Positions 45,682 to 53,260 of a stretch of DNA of 64,000 bases are shown one piece after another. Made by a program: the position numbers and the translations under genes. The notes beneath the pieces were generated by a model. That model did no database searches and was not told where the DNA came from. It saw only the letters and a program-made list of their open reading frames with translations. Source of the stretch: an uncultured Ruminococcus sp. (GTDB lineage Bacteria; Bacillota; Clostridia; Oscillospirales; Acutalibacteraceae); contig CACYWT010000025.1 in assembly GCA_902778175.1 (NCBI GenBank), positions 1-64,000 on the forward strand, given 5' to 3'. Position 1 is the stretch's first letter. Every line of letters begins with the position of its first letter.

Positions 45682-46176
45682 TTGGCAACAGCGATTTGTC
45701 CGGGAAGCTTTGATCCCGTTACCCACGGCCATATAGATATCATAAGAAGGGCGGCAAAGATCTTTGACAAGGTCATAGTGGCTGTACTTGTGAATATGGA
45801 AAAAAAGCCGTGGTTCACATTAGAGGAAAGAATGGATCTGCTGAGAAAATCGACCGAGGATATCCCGAATGTGGAGATAGCAGGCTTTGAGGGGCTGCTG
45901 GTCGATTTCGCCGCCGCTAATAACGCAAGCGTCATAGTAAAGGGTCTGAGGGCGGTATCGGACTTTGAATATGAATTTCAGATGGCGCTTACGAACAGCC
46001 GCCTTAATCATAAAATAGAAACAATGTTCCTGACGACAAGCGCGGAAAATATGTATCTCAGCTCCAGCATAGTAAAACAGGTCGGTCTGCTGGGAGGAGA
46101 TATTTCTCCCTTCGTTCCGGAATGTGTGAGAGATGAGATCCTGATGAGAATAAAACAAAGGAGTAACCGGAAATGA
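45682..46176 (+). CDS. coaD: Phosphopantetheine adenylyltransferase
   Basis: Encodes 164 residues from a TTG start. Fourth step of coenzyme A synthesis. CPGSFDPVTHGHIDIIRRAA carries the nucleotidyl-transfer TxGH motif, followed by VKGLRAVSDFEYEFQMALTN and YLSSSIVKQV. AAGGAAG suits TTG 45682 (MATAICPGSFD). A GTG at 45673 is too near that site. Its stop overlaps the next gene by four bases. Confidence 0.95.
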   Translation: MATAICPGSFDPVTHGHIDIIRRAAKIFDKVIVAVLVNMEKKPWFTLEERMDLLRKSTEDIPNVEIAGFEGLLVDFAAANNASVIVKGLRAVSDFEYEFQMALTNSRLNHKIETMFLTTSAENMYLSSSIVKQVGLLGGDISPFVPECVRDEILMRIKQRSNRK

Positions 46177-46667
46177 AAATGGAAATGCTTATAGATGATC
46201 TTCAGACACTTATTGACGAGGCTTTTACCGTACCGCTCAGCGGCGGCAAGACAGTCGTGAATACTGAAAGACTCAAGGAAATAATCGACGAGATGCGCTC
46301 AAATCTTCCTGTTGAGATCAGACAGGCAAAGAGCATTGCAGCCGACAGAACAAATATACTCAATAATTCCAGGAACGAGGCTGAAAAGATCGTTCTCGCA
46401 GCAGAGGAAAGAGCAAGAACAATGGTCCAGCAGAGCGAGATCGTAAAGCAGGCTCAGCAGAAGGCAAACGAGATAATATTCAATGCCAATCAGCAGGCTG
46501 CCCAGATCAAGAATGCGGCAAATACCTATGTCGAAGGTCTTATGAAAAAATCCGACGACGAGCTTTCAAAGAATCTTGCAGAACTGAAAAAGACCCGTTC
46601 CGGACTGAAGGCGTATATGCAGCAGAACAGCGATAAAAAGGGCGGCAAGGATAAAAAAAATAACTGA
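46173..46667 (+). CDS. Coiled-coil protein following coaD, unknown function
   Basis: Encodes 164 residues. Residues about 25-150 are predicted helical and coiled, rich in Ala, Glu, Lys and Gln (EAEKIVLAAEERARTMVQQS), reminiscent of ATP synthase b-subunit or DivIVA-like coiled coils, but with no membrane anchor. The C-terminus is Lys-rich. ATG overlaps the coaD stop (ATGA), with AAGGAG nine bases upstream. The coaD link suggests a conserved clostridial gene; I cannot give a function. Confidence 0.85.
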   Translation: MKMEMLIDDLQTLIDEAFTVPLSGGKTVVNTERLKEIIDEMRSNLPVEIRQAKSIAADRTNILNNSRNEAEKIVLAAEERARTMVQQSEIVKQAQQKANEIIFNANQQAAQIKNAANTYVEGLMKKSDDELSKNLAELKKTRSGLKAYMQQNSDKKGGKDKKNN

Positions 46668-46675
46668 TCCAAAAA

Positions 46676-46714
46676 GGCGGACGGACAGGATCGGTTCCTG
46701 TCTTTGTCTGCCGA
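46676..46714 (+). other. Long hairpin between the coiled-coil and transglutaminase genes
   Basis: Inner arms GACAGGA/TCCTGTC and outer arms GGCGGAC/GTCTGCC pair, separated by a TTT bulge. The absence of a closing T-run argues against a standard terminator. Confidence 0.4.
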
Positions 46715-46759
46715 TGTGAATATATTGCGGAATTTTTGTGCATGAGAGGGGGCGGCAGC

Positions 46760-48097
46760 GTGAGAAAAAATTTATCCCGTATTCTGGTAACGATTTTTTT
46801 CGGTTTTACGCTGACGCTTATTGTTTCCTGCATACTTCTTATAATAAATTCTGTCGGTATCAGTGACGGAACAAAGCTTGAAGCAGTAAGCATTGATCCC
46901 GATTCCGATTCAAGCTCCGTATACAGGAAAATAGAAGAGGTATCCGTTGAGGTTTCCGATATAGAGCCTCCGACGCCGACATTCGATTTTGATTTCAGTT
47001 TCGGCTACAGTACCCTTACGGATACGAATGAGAAATATCTTTATCATAGATTCAAGAGAAATCTTTATTATATCACGGATCAGAAGGACGACAACGGATA
47101 TTACAAGGCGGAAAGGATAACTGTTTCGCGCTGCGAGCTGACCGAAGATTCTATCCGCCATGCTCTGAATGCGTATATTGCCGATAATCCGCAGGTGTTC
47201 TGGGTAAGCAATCTTTTCGGCTATGCCTACAGTGATGGAAATACGATAATTGAATGTTACAGCATGGTTCCCGCCGATAAGATACGGGAAATGTCGGATA
47301 CCCTTTCCGAAAAGATAACTCATATGCTGGAGGATATTGATCCGAAAAATGACGAATATCATCTGGAGCGTTATGTTCATGACACTCTTCTGAAAAACTG
47401 CACCTATGCAAATGATGTAAAATCCGTCAGCGACGGCTGGGAATATTTCACCTCCTACGGCGCGATAGTAAACGGCAGCGCGGTATGCGAAGGCTATTCC
47501 AAGGCTATGCAGATGCTTCTGAGCATTACGGGTATTCCCTCCTATATCATCAGGGGAGAAGCCGACGGAGTAAAGCATATGTGGAATCTGGTCAAGCTGG
47601 GCGAAGAATGGTATCATCTTGATTCGACATGGAACGACAGTGAGGGCGGCATAAGCTATGAATACTTCAATGTCCCGACGGCGATAATAGAGGATAATCA
47701 TACTATAGGCGCGCTGATCGGTACCGGAAATGATGAATCCGACCGCACAGGACCGAATTTTTTCATACCGGAATGTAATTCCATGGATATGAATTTCTAC
47801 GTTGTGGACGGCTTTACGATAAACCGCTTTGATAATGAAACGGATCAGAATATGGTTGCATTTATTGTCAACGTAGTGAATAACGACGAGGCGTATCTGC
47901 ATATCAATGTCGGATCTGATATAACCTATGAGGAATGTATCAATACCTTGTTCAATGCTCCGGGTCACCGGATATATCATTATATTGATCTTGCAAACGA
48001 GCTTCTCGGCAGCAGCCGTCAGCTCAGCCGCAGCGGAATGAAGCTGCTCAAGCATGAGGACAGGAACCAGCTGCGCATAAGGCTTAGCTATATCTGA
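46760..48097 (+). CDS. Membrane-anchored transglutaminase-like protein
   Basis: Encodes 445 residues. One N-terminal membrane segment (about 7-30) should leave the rest outside the cell. The transglutaminase-like core has the Cys-His-Asp set: GSAVCEGYSKAMQMLL (Cys about 243), GVKHMWNLVKL (His about 273) and WYHLDSTWND (Asp about 288). Members act as proteases, amidases or crosslinkers of proteins or wall; the substrate is unknown. GTG 46760 with AGGGGG seven bases upstream is favoured over ATG 46742. The TGA stop abuts repeat copy 3. Confidence 0.88.
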   Translation: MRKNLSRILVTIFFGFTLTLIVSCILLIINSVGISDGTKLEAVSIDPDSDSSSVYRKIEEVSVEVSDIEPPTPTFDFDFSFGYSTLTDTNEKYLYHRFKRNLYYITDQKDDNGYYKAERITVSRCELTEDSIRHALNAYIADNPQVFWVSNLFGYAYSDGNTIIECYSMVPADKIREMSDTLSEKITHMLEDIDPKNDEYHLERYVHDTLLKNCTYANDVKSVSDGWEYFTSYGAIVNGSAVCEGYSKAMQMLLSITGIPSYIIRGEADGVKHMWNLVKLGEEWYHLDSTWNDSEGGISYEYFNVPTAIIEDNHTIGALIGTGNDESDRTGPNFFIPECNSMDMNFYVVDGFTINRFDNETDQNMVAFIVNVVNNDEAYLHINVGSDITYEECINTLFNAPGHRIYHYIDLANELLGSSRQLSRSGMKLLKHEDRNQLRIRLSYI

Positions 48098-48267
48098 TAA
48101 CCGCAAAGTATGTCCCCCGAGTCTCGCCTGCCGGCTCGGTCGGTGCTTCTGCCTTTCAGAGGTGTCCACTGGACACCCGCACCCTCTAAGGCGGCAGTAA
48201 AAATCTCCCACTGAACGACAAGCAAGCCTACGGCTTGCCTTTGCTTGTTGAAAGCAAAGCTTTTAAT
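48097..48267 (+). repeat. Dispersed structured repeat, copy 3
   Basis: Begins at the last base of the transglutaminase stop codon with ATAACCGCAAAGTATGTCCCCC and runs to AAGCTTTTAAT. It matches copy 1 at both ends, but the left arm of the 12-bp stem is replaced by CTCTAAGGCGGCAG, a block shared with copy 2. It also carries a GTGTCC/GGACAC hairpin. The copies look mosaic. Confidence 0.85.
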
Positions 48268-48270
48268 ATG

Positions 48271-48307
48271 CCCGGAAACAGGAAGTCTGTTTCCGGGTTT
48301 GTTTTTT
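48271..48307 (+). terminator. Intrinsic terminator after the transglutaminase gene
   Basis: A perfect 11-bp stem CCCGGAAACAG/CTGTTTCCGGG with a five-base loop is followed by TTTGTTTTTT. Confidence 0.9.
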
Positions 48308-48339
48308 GACGGAAACGATAAAAATATTTATCTCACTGA

Positions 48340-48368
48340 TTGAAATAATAGTGAAAAAGTGTTAAAAT
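48340..48368 (+). promoter_or_regulatory. Promoter of nnr
   Basis: TTGAAA and TAAAAT with a 17-base spacer, about 115 bases before the nnr start. Confidence 0.6.
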
Positions 48369-48428
48369 AAAAACAATACTTAATTATCATTTTCCCTGCT
48401 TTTATGAAGGAACTAATATTTTTCAGAT

Positions 48429-48456
48429 CATTATGCATTATGAATTATGCATTATG
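48429..48456. repeat. ATTATGCATTATG repeat, copy 2
   Basis: Identical over 28 bases to 1849-1876. It lies in the nnr leader, 27 bases before the start codon. Confidence 0.75.
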
Positions 48457-48483
48457 AATTATTTTGTATGGGGTGGATTTTCT

Positions 48484-50007
48484 ATGATCGTTGTAGAAAG
48501 CAATGAAATGCTCAATCTCGAAAGAACTGCGGCGCGCAGCGGAATATCTCTTTCAAATCTGATGGAGCAGGCAGGAGCGGCGGTTGCCGAGCTTGCTGCA
48601 AAAATCATTACTCAGAAAAAAATAAAGAAAATCACCGTCCTTTGCGGAAAGGGCAATAACGGCGGCGACGGATTCGTTATCGCGCGTTTCCTTTCGCTTA
48701 TGGCTGAGGTCAGTGTGATACTCGTAAATGAATATCCGGCTGCGGATCTTGCAAAGATGAATTTCAATCTGATCCCGGATAAGGTCGGGATCATCAATCT
48801 TTATGATCAGATAGAGGAAACGGCAAAGGCTGTTGACGAGGCTGAAATGATCATTGACGCAATATACGGCATAGGCTTCAAGGACGTTCTTGATCCCGGC
48901 AGCGCACAGGCGATAGACCTTGCGAACAGGAATAAAACCGCGGTGAAAATAGCGGTCGATACCCCCAGCGGAATAATCTGCAATACAGGCGAGATCCCGG
49001 GCGAATGTTTCAATGCTGATTATACAGTTACCTTTACCGCATTAAAACCGCTGCACGTTCTCTATCCCTCGATGGATCACTGCGGCAAGGTCAGCGTTGC
49101 AAAAATAGGTATACCGCAGGATCTTATAGATATGTGTACCTATGCGATGCGCACGACAGATGAATATATAGAAAAGCATCCCCTTGCGGTACGTCAGAAA
49201 TCTGCCCATAAGGGAACAAACGGAACACTTCTTTCTATCTGCGGAAGCTACGGAATGGCAGGGGCTGCCGTACTTTCCGGTGAAGCTGCTCTTCGCAGCG
49301 GCGTAGGCTTGCTCAAATCCGCAGTTCCCCAGTCGATATACCCGATAGTTGCCTCAAAGCTCACGGAAGCGGTTTTTCTTCCGCTGAGAGAGGACGGAAA
49401 AGGAAAGATCAGCTCGGGAGAATTTGAGATTCTCCAGGAAGAACTGCTCGGCAGGACAGACGCTGTGCTTATCGGCTGCGGTCTTGGAACGAGTATGGAA
49501 ATGACCGAGCTGGTGTCCGCTGTTATCGCAAGCGCGTCAAAGCCGGTCGTTCTTGACGCGGACGGAATAAATTCTATAATACCGAATATAGATGTATTAA
49601 GACAGGCAATGGCGCCCGTGATAATTACTCCTCATCCCGGAGAAATGGCAAGGCTTACGGGTACCGATATTATGACGGTTCAGAAAAACAGATATCTTAC
49701 CGCAAGGAATTTTGCATCTGATTACGGTGTGACGGTAGTGCTGAAGGGAGCAAATACGATCATAGCCTTCCCTGACGGAAATGTATATGTAAACATGACC
49801 GGCAATAACGGAATGGCTAAGGGCGGCAGCGGAGATATCCTTGCAGGAATTATGGCGTCATTCCTTGCGCAGGGCATGAGCTATGATGATGCGGCGGTCA
49901 ATGCCGTATATTATCACGGACTTGCAGGGGATAAATGCGCAGAGCATTTTTCGCCGCGCACAATGCTGCCGAGAGATATACTGAATGAGCTTGTCAATGT
50001 TTTCTGA
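48484..50007 (+). CDS. nnr: Bifunctional NAD(P)H-hydrate repair enzyme
   Basis: Encodes 507 residues. The N-terminal epimerase (YjeF_N) has VLCGKGNNGGDGFVIARFL, AIYGIGFKD and VDTPSGI. The C-terminal ADP-dependent dehydratase has SICGSYGMAGAAVLSGEAAL, VLDADGIN, ITPHPGEMARLTG and NGMAKGGSGDILAGIMASFL. It restores damaged NADH and NADPH hydrates. GGGGTGG before ATG 48484 sets the start; an in-frame ATG at 48433 lies in the repeat. Confidence 0.96.
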   Translation: MIVVESNEMLNLERTAARSGISLSNLMEQAGAAVAELAAKIITQKKIKKITVLCGKGNNGGDGFVIARFLSLMAEVSVILVNEYPAADLAKMNFNLIPDKVGIINLYDQIEETAKAVDEAEMIIDAIYGIGFKDVLDPGSAQAIDLANRNKTAVKIAVDTPSGIICNTGEIPGECFNADYTVTFTALKPLHVLYPSMDHCGKVSVAKIGIPQDLIDMCTYAMRTTDEYIEKHPLAVRQKSAHKGTNGTLLSICGSYGMAGAAVLSGEAALRSGVGLLKSAVPQSIYPIVASKLTEAVFLPLREDGKGKISSGEFEILQEELLGRTDAVLIGCGLGTSMEMTELVSAVIASASKPVVLDADGINSIIPNIDVLRQAMAPVIITPHPGEMARLTGTDIMTVQKNRYLTARNFASDYGVTVVLKGANTIIAFPDGNVYVNMTGNNGMAKGGSGDILAGIMASFLAQGMSYDDAAVNAVYYHGLAGDKCAEHFSPRTMLPRDILNELVNVF

Positions 50008-50033
50008 TCCGTCGGTGAAAGGCGGTCGGCAGC

Positions 50034-50495
50034 TTGAAAAAAGCGGCAGTATCAGCAGCGGTCATTATGATAATGCTAACGGCAGGGTGTACGGGACAGA
50101 ATACTGCGCCGAAGCTTAAATTCGGCAGCAGTGTGGATTGCAGCATAAGCTGTGGCGGCAGGGATTACAGGTGTAAGCTGTCGCTTGTGAGCGATGATAC
50201 GGAAAAGATAACGATGACATATCCGCAGTCTGTCGAGGGAGTGACCTTCGGCAGAAGCGGCGGAAACAACACTGTTTCGATGGATTCCCTTCTTTGCCGG
50301 AGCGAGGGCAGCTTTCTTCCCGATGATTCCGTACCTGTCAGGGCGGAGGAGATCATTCGCTATCTGAAAAAGAACAGGGAAGAGATAAAGCTTTTTCCTG
50401 ACGGTGACGGATACGGAAACGATGATCTGCCGGGAATGAAGATCAGGACTGATGAAAACGGAACGCTCGCTGAGGTAACAGCGTCAGGAAAATAA
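50034..50495 (+). CDS. Small lipoprotein of unknown function
   Basis: Encodes 153 residues. The TTG start gives MKKAAVSAAVIMIMLTAGC, a lipoprotein signal with lipobox TAGC (Cys about 19). The mature part is polar and beta-rich, with a Cys pair in VDCSISCGGRDY; no family is recognised. AAAGGCGG lies about eight bases before TTG. It follows nnr by 26 bases and probably shares its transcript. Confidence 0.78.
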   Translation: MKKAAVSAAVIMIMLTAGCTGQNTAPKLKFGSSVDCSISCGGRDYRCKLSLVSDDTEKITMTYPQSVEGVTFGRSGGNNTVSMDSLLCRSEGSFLPDDSVPVRAEEIIRYLKKNREEIKLFPDGDGYGNDDLPGMKIRTDENGTLAEVTASGK

Positions 50496-50508
50496 TTTGC
50501 TCTATGTA

Positions 50509-50537
50509 TTGACATTTGCATCAAAAAAATATAAAAT
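50509..50537 (+). promoter_or_regulatory. Promoter of tRNA-Ser
   Basis: A consensus TTGACA and TAAAAT with a 17-base spacer, 35 bases upstream of the mature tRNA. Confidence 0.82.
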
Positions 50538-50572
50538 AATATTGTTGCCTGTTTCAGGGGTAAACAATATCA

Positions 50573-50658
50573 GGAGACGTATCGAAGTGGTCATAACGGG
50601 ACTGACTCGAAATCAGTTGTACCTCCGGGTACCGTGGGTTCGAATCCCACCGTCTCCG
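50573..50658 (+). tRNA. tRNA-Ser (anticodon CGA)
   Basis: An 86-base class II tRNA. The acceptor stem GGAGACG/CGTCTCC is perfect, with G as discriminator, as in Ser tRNAs. The anticodon stem ACTGA/TCAGT encloses loop CTCGAAA, so the anticodon is CGA (50608-50610), reading UCG. A long variable arm follows, then the T arm GTGGGTTCGAATCCCAC. CCA is not encoded. Confidence 0.95.
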
Positions 50659-50669
50659 CTCAGTGTTTT

Positions 50670-50698
50670 GCGTCCGGCTTTTGTCGGGCGCTTTTTTT
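50670..50698 (+). terminator. Terminator of tRNA-Ser
   Basis: GCGTCCGG and TCGGGCGC pair with two G-T pairs around CTTTTG, followed by seven T. Confidence 0.82.
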
Positions 50699-50801
50699 GC
50701 ATCAGAAAACTGTTCTGAAAAATAACAGGCAGCCTTTGAGAACAGTTCTCCAATGAATGAAAAGTGCGTTATCAATTGTACAAAAAATATCATATTTATT
50801 C

Positions 50802-50830
50802 TTTACAAAGCATTGTATTTCGATTATAAT
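50802..50830 (+). promoter_or_regulatory. Promoter of prfB
   Basis: TTTACA and a perfect TATAAT with a 17-base spacer, about 45 bases before the start. Confidence 0.82.
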
Positions 50831-50875
50831 ATATTCGTAGTAATATAAAGAATAAAACGGGAAATGGTGAAGAAT

Positions 50876-52012
50876 ATGGTTCAGTTTGAAGAATTGAGAT
50901 TAGAGCTTGAGGGTATGGAATCGGATATCCGAGATCTTGCAAATGCCCTCGGTCTTGATAAGATCAAAATGGAAATAGAACAGCTTGAACAGCGCGCTTC
51001 ACAGCCGGGTTTCTGGGATGATGTTGAAAATTCACAGAAGATTCTCCAGAAAACAGGCGCGCTTAAAAATAAGGCTGCTCAGTATGACGCGCTTACTGCG
51101 GCATATGACGACACTCTTGCGCTGATAGAGCTTGCTGATGAGGAGGAGGACCTTTCTCTGCTTGAGGAGGCTCAGAATGAGGTCGCAAAAGTACGCGAAA
51201 GCCTTGAAACACAGCGCCTGCAGACACTTCTGACAGGTGAGTACGATTCCAAGAATGCGATCCTTACGTTCCATGCGGGCGCAGGCGGAACAGAGGCTCA
51301 GGACTGGGCAATGATGCTCTACAGAATGTATATGCGCTGGGCGGAAAGACATAATTTCAAGGTCAAGGAGGTAGACTATCTTGACGGCGAAGAAGCCGGA
51401 CTCAAGAGCGCGGTTCTTCTTATAGAGGGAGAAAATGCATACGGCTATCTCAAAAGCGAATCGGGCGTTCACCGTCTTGTAAGGGTATCGCCGTTCGATT
51501 CATCGGGAAGAAGACATACTTCATTTGCATCTCTTGAGGTAATGCCGGAAATAGACAATACCATAGAAGTAGAGATCCGTCCCGAGGATATCAAAATGGA
51601 TGTTTACCGTGCGAGCGGCGCCGGCGGACAGAAGGTCAACAAGACCTCTTCGGCAGTACGTCTTACCCATATCCCGACGGGTATCGTGGTTGCCAGCCAG
51701 GTCGAGCGCAGCCAGTACCAGAACAGAGATGTCGCAATGACAATGCTCAAATCCAAGCTTATCGAGATCAAGGAGCGCGAGCATCTTGACAAGATAGAGG
51801 ATATCAAGGGTGTGCAGAAGGAGATAGCATGGGGCGCTCAGATACGTTCCTATGTATTCATGCCATATACAATGGTCAAGGATCACAGAACGAACTTTGA
51901 AACGGGCAATGTCAATGCCGTTATGGACGGAGATCTTGACGGCTTTATCAACGCATACCTCAAAGCTGCGAGCCTTAACCAGCTCAGTGAGGATTTTGAA
52001 GAAGAAGTCTGA
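50876..52012 (+). CDS. prfB: Peptide chain release factor 2
   Basis: Encodes 378 residues. Ends translation at UGA and UAA. The stop-reading tripeptide SPF is in VRVSPFDSSGRRHTSF, marking RF2 rather than RF1, and GGQ in YRASGAGGQKVNKT triggers peptide release. The frame is continuous: the programmed +1 shift at an in-frame UGA near codon 25, used by many bacteria for RF2 autoregulation, is absent. ATG 50876 (MVQFEELRLELEGMES) fits the family; ATG 50864 is possible. Confidence 0.95.
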   Translation: MVQFEELRLELEGMESDIRDLANALGLDKIKMEIEQLEQRASQPGFWDDVENSQKILQKTGALKNKAAQYDALTAAYDDTLALIELADEEEDLSLLEEAQNEVAKVRESLETQRLQTLLTGEYDSKNAILTFHAGAGGTEAQDWAMMLYRMYMRWAERHNFKVKEVDYLDGEEAGLKSAVLLIEGENAYGYLKSESGVHRLVRVSPFDSSGRRHTSFASLEVMPEIDNTIEVEIRPEDIKMDVYRASGAGGQKVNKTSSAVRLTHIPTGIVVASQVERSQYQNRDVAMTMLKSKLIEIKEREHLDKIEDIKGVQKEIAWGAQIRSYVFMPYTMVKDHRTNFETGNVNAVMDGDLDGFINAYLKAASLNQLSEDFEEEV

Positions 52013-52022
52013 TAAAAAAACA

Positions 52023-52050
52023 AGCGGCGCATTTGCGGCGCTGTTTTTTT
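52023..52050 (+). terminator. Terminator of prfB
   Basis: AGCGGCGC and GCGGCGCT pair with one mismatch around ATTT and are followed by seven T. Confidence 0.75.
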
Positions 52051-52147
52051 CCTGATATATGCAAAAAAGCTGATCCTGACGATCATACTATCATAGAAAC
52101 AAAGCTGTGATCCTGATATTTTCTCTGTATATTGTATGCAATATGAA

Positions 52148-52186
52148 AAATCCCCCCGATCCGTCTGTGACAGGATGGGGGGATTT
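52148..52186 (-). terminator. Terminator of the CBM21-like gene
   Basis: AAATCCCCCC and GGGGGGATTT form the base of a hairpin extended by ATCC/GGAT. The minus-strand side is followed by a short run of T. It lies eight bases beyond the gene. Confidence 0.75.
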
Positions 52187-52193
52187 AACAGTA

Positions 52194-52952
52194 TCAGTGA
52201 TGTATGCTGTAGTTTATATCATAGTTTTTGCCGAAACGGTTAGCCCAGTACTCATTGCCGTTTACCTGATAGCATACAGCATATTCAAAGCCGGAGTAAT
52301 TGTAGTTGTTTGCAATAATGCTGCTGATATCAATTTTGGTTGTCCATGTTTCAGTACCGTTGCTGTTTGTATTGCTGTAGGAGAGAGATGCATCGTTATA
52401 AGTGTTCCAGCCGTCTGTTGTGTATCTTACAAATACGTTCTTGTTGTAAGCGTAGTTCTGAAGAACAACATCGATCTGATAGTTTTCGAGGTCATAGTAA
52501 AAGCCTGAGCGTCTTTTTACTTCAACAGGAGCAGAAACGATCGTTTCTGTACCGTTGTAGTTGCTGCCGTTGTTGTTATCCCAATATGTTGCGCCGTCTG
52601 CAACATACTTGATAGCGTACTGGCAGTTATAGCTTGAAAGGTAAGCCCTCCAGATCTTTGAACCGTCGTTGAGAGTAGTTACATACTCAGCCTCTGTATC
52701 TGCCCAGTCAAGAGAATCCATGTAGAAATAGTGAATATATACTTCCTGGTCATTTGCATTGTCCTTTGTCTGTACGAATATCTCATATGTCTTAGCGCCG
52801 TATTTTTCAAAAGTTACGTCAGAAGAATAAAGGCTTACTTTGTCTGTTGCCGCAACCGATGTTGCAGAGCCTGCAATGCTGAATACACTGAGCATAACAG
52901 CAATAGCTGCGATCATAGATGCTATACTTATCTTTTTTCTTGATTTTGTCAT
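52194..52952 (-). CDS. Secreted protein with two CBM21-like starch-binding modules
   Basis: Encodes 252 residues. A signal peptide (1-35, basic start, hydrophobic core, SVAA cleavage site) precedes two repeats. Module 1 (about 36-140) has EVYIHYFYMDSLDW and YAIKYVADGATYWDNNNGSN. Module 2 (about 143-252) has NVFVRYTTDGWNTYND and FEYAVCYQVNGNEYWANRFG. VRYTTDGW and YWDNNNG-type signatures are those I associate with CBM21. There is no catalytic or anchoring domain, so it may bind starch or glycogen outside the cell. CGGAGGAG precedes ATG. Confidence 0.8.
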   Translation of the reverse strand: MTKSRKKISIASMIAAIAVMLSVFSIAGSATSVAATDKVSLYSSDVTFEKYGAKTYEIFVQTKDNANDQEVYIHYFYMDSLDWADTEAEYVTTLNDGSKIWRAYLSSYNCQYAIKYVADGATYWDNNNGSNYNGTETIVSAPVEVKRRSGFYYDLENYQIDVVLQNYAYNKNVFVRYTTDGWNTYNDASLSYSNTNSNGTETWTTKIDISSIIANNYNYSGFEYAVCYQVNGNEYWANRFGKNYDINYSIHH

Positions 52953-53054
52953 TTTGATTTCTCCTCCGGTTTTTGTTTTATTTTTCTTTACTTACTCAGG
53001 TCAATGCTGCAAACGGATCTGACCGGTGTGATTCGTTTTCCTGAGCGCAAAGTA

Positions 53055-53083
53055 ATACTAACAGATAGCAAACAAAAATGCAA
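53055..53083 (-). promoter_or_regulatory. Promoter of the CBM21-like gene
   Basis: On the minus strand, TTGCAT and TAGTAT with a 17-base spacer, about 103 bases before the start. The rest of the 52953-53260 gap is A/T-rich; a weaker TTGCGA/TATAAC pair near 53197-53224 could serve addB. Confidence 0.55.
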
Positions 53084-53260
53084 GAGTTTTTTCGTTTTCT
53101 GACTTCGATTCTATTTCTCGGTCGTTTTCAACTAAATAATATTATATTTTTTATGCAATATGCTAATAGTGTTGTTAAAGTGTTTAAAAAATAACGATTG
53201 CGATTGTTTATATAAACTATATAACTTAAAATATTCACATTCTGAAAAAGAGGTGGTCTT

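Noticed and set aside
50497-50718. ORF of 73 codons overlapping tRNA-Ser
   Set aside because: It spans the tRNA promoter, tRNA and terminator and is a by-product of them.
50876-50960. Programmed frameshift in prfB
   Set aside because: No in-frame UGA or slippery CTTTGA was found; the frame is continuous.
52107-52508. Plus-strand ORF opposite the CBM21-like gene
   Set aside because: It crosses a terminator hairpin and is antisense to a gene with signal peptide, promoter and ribosome site.
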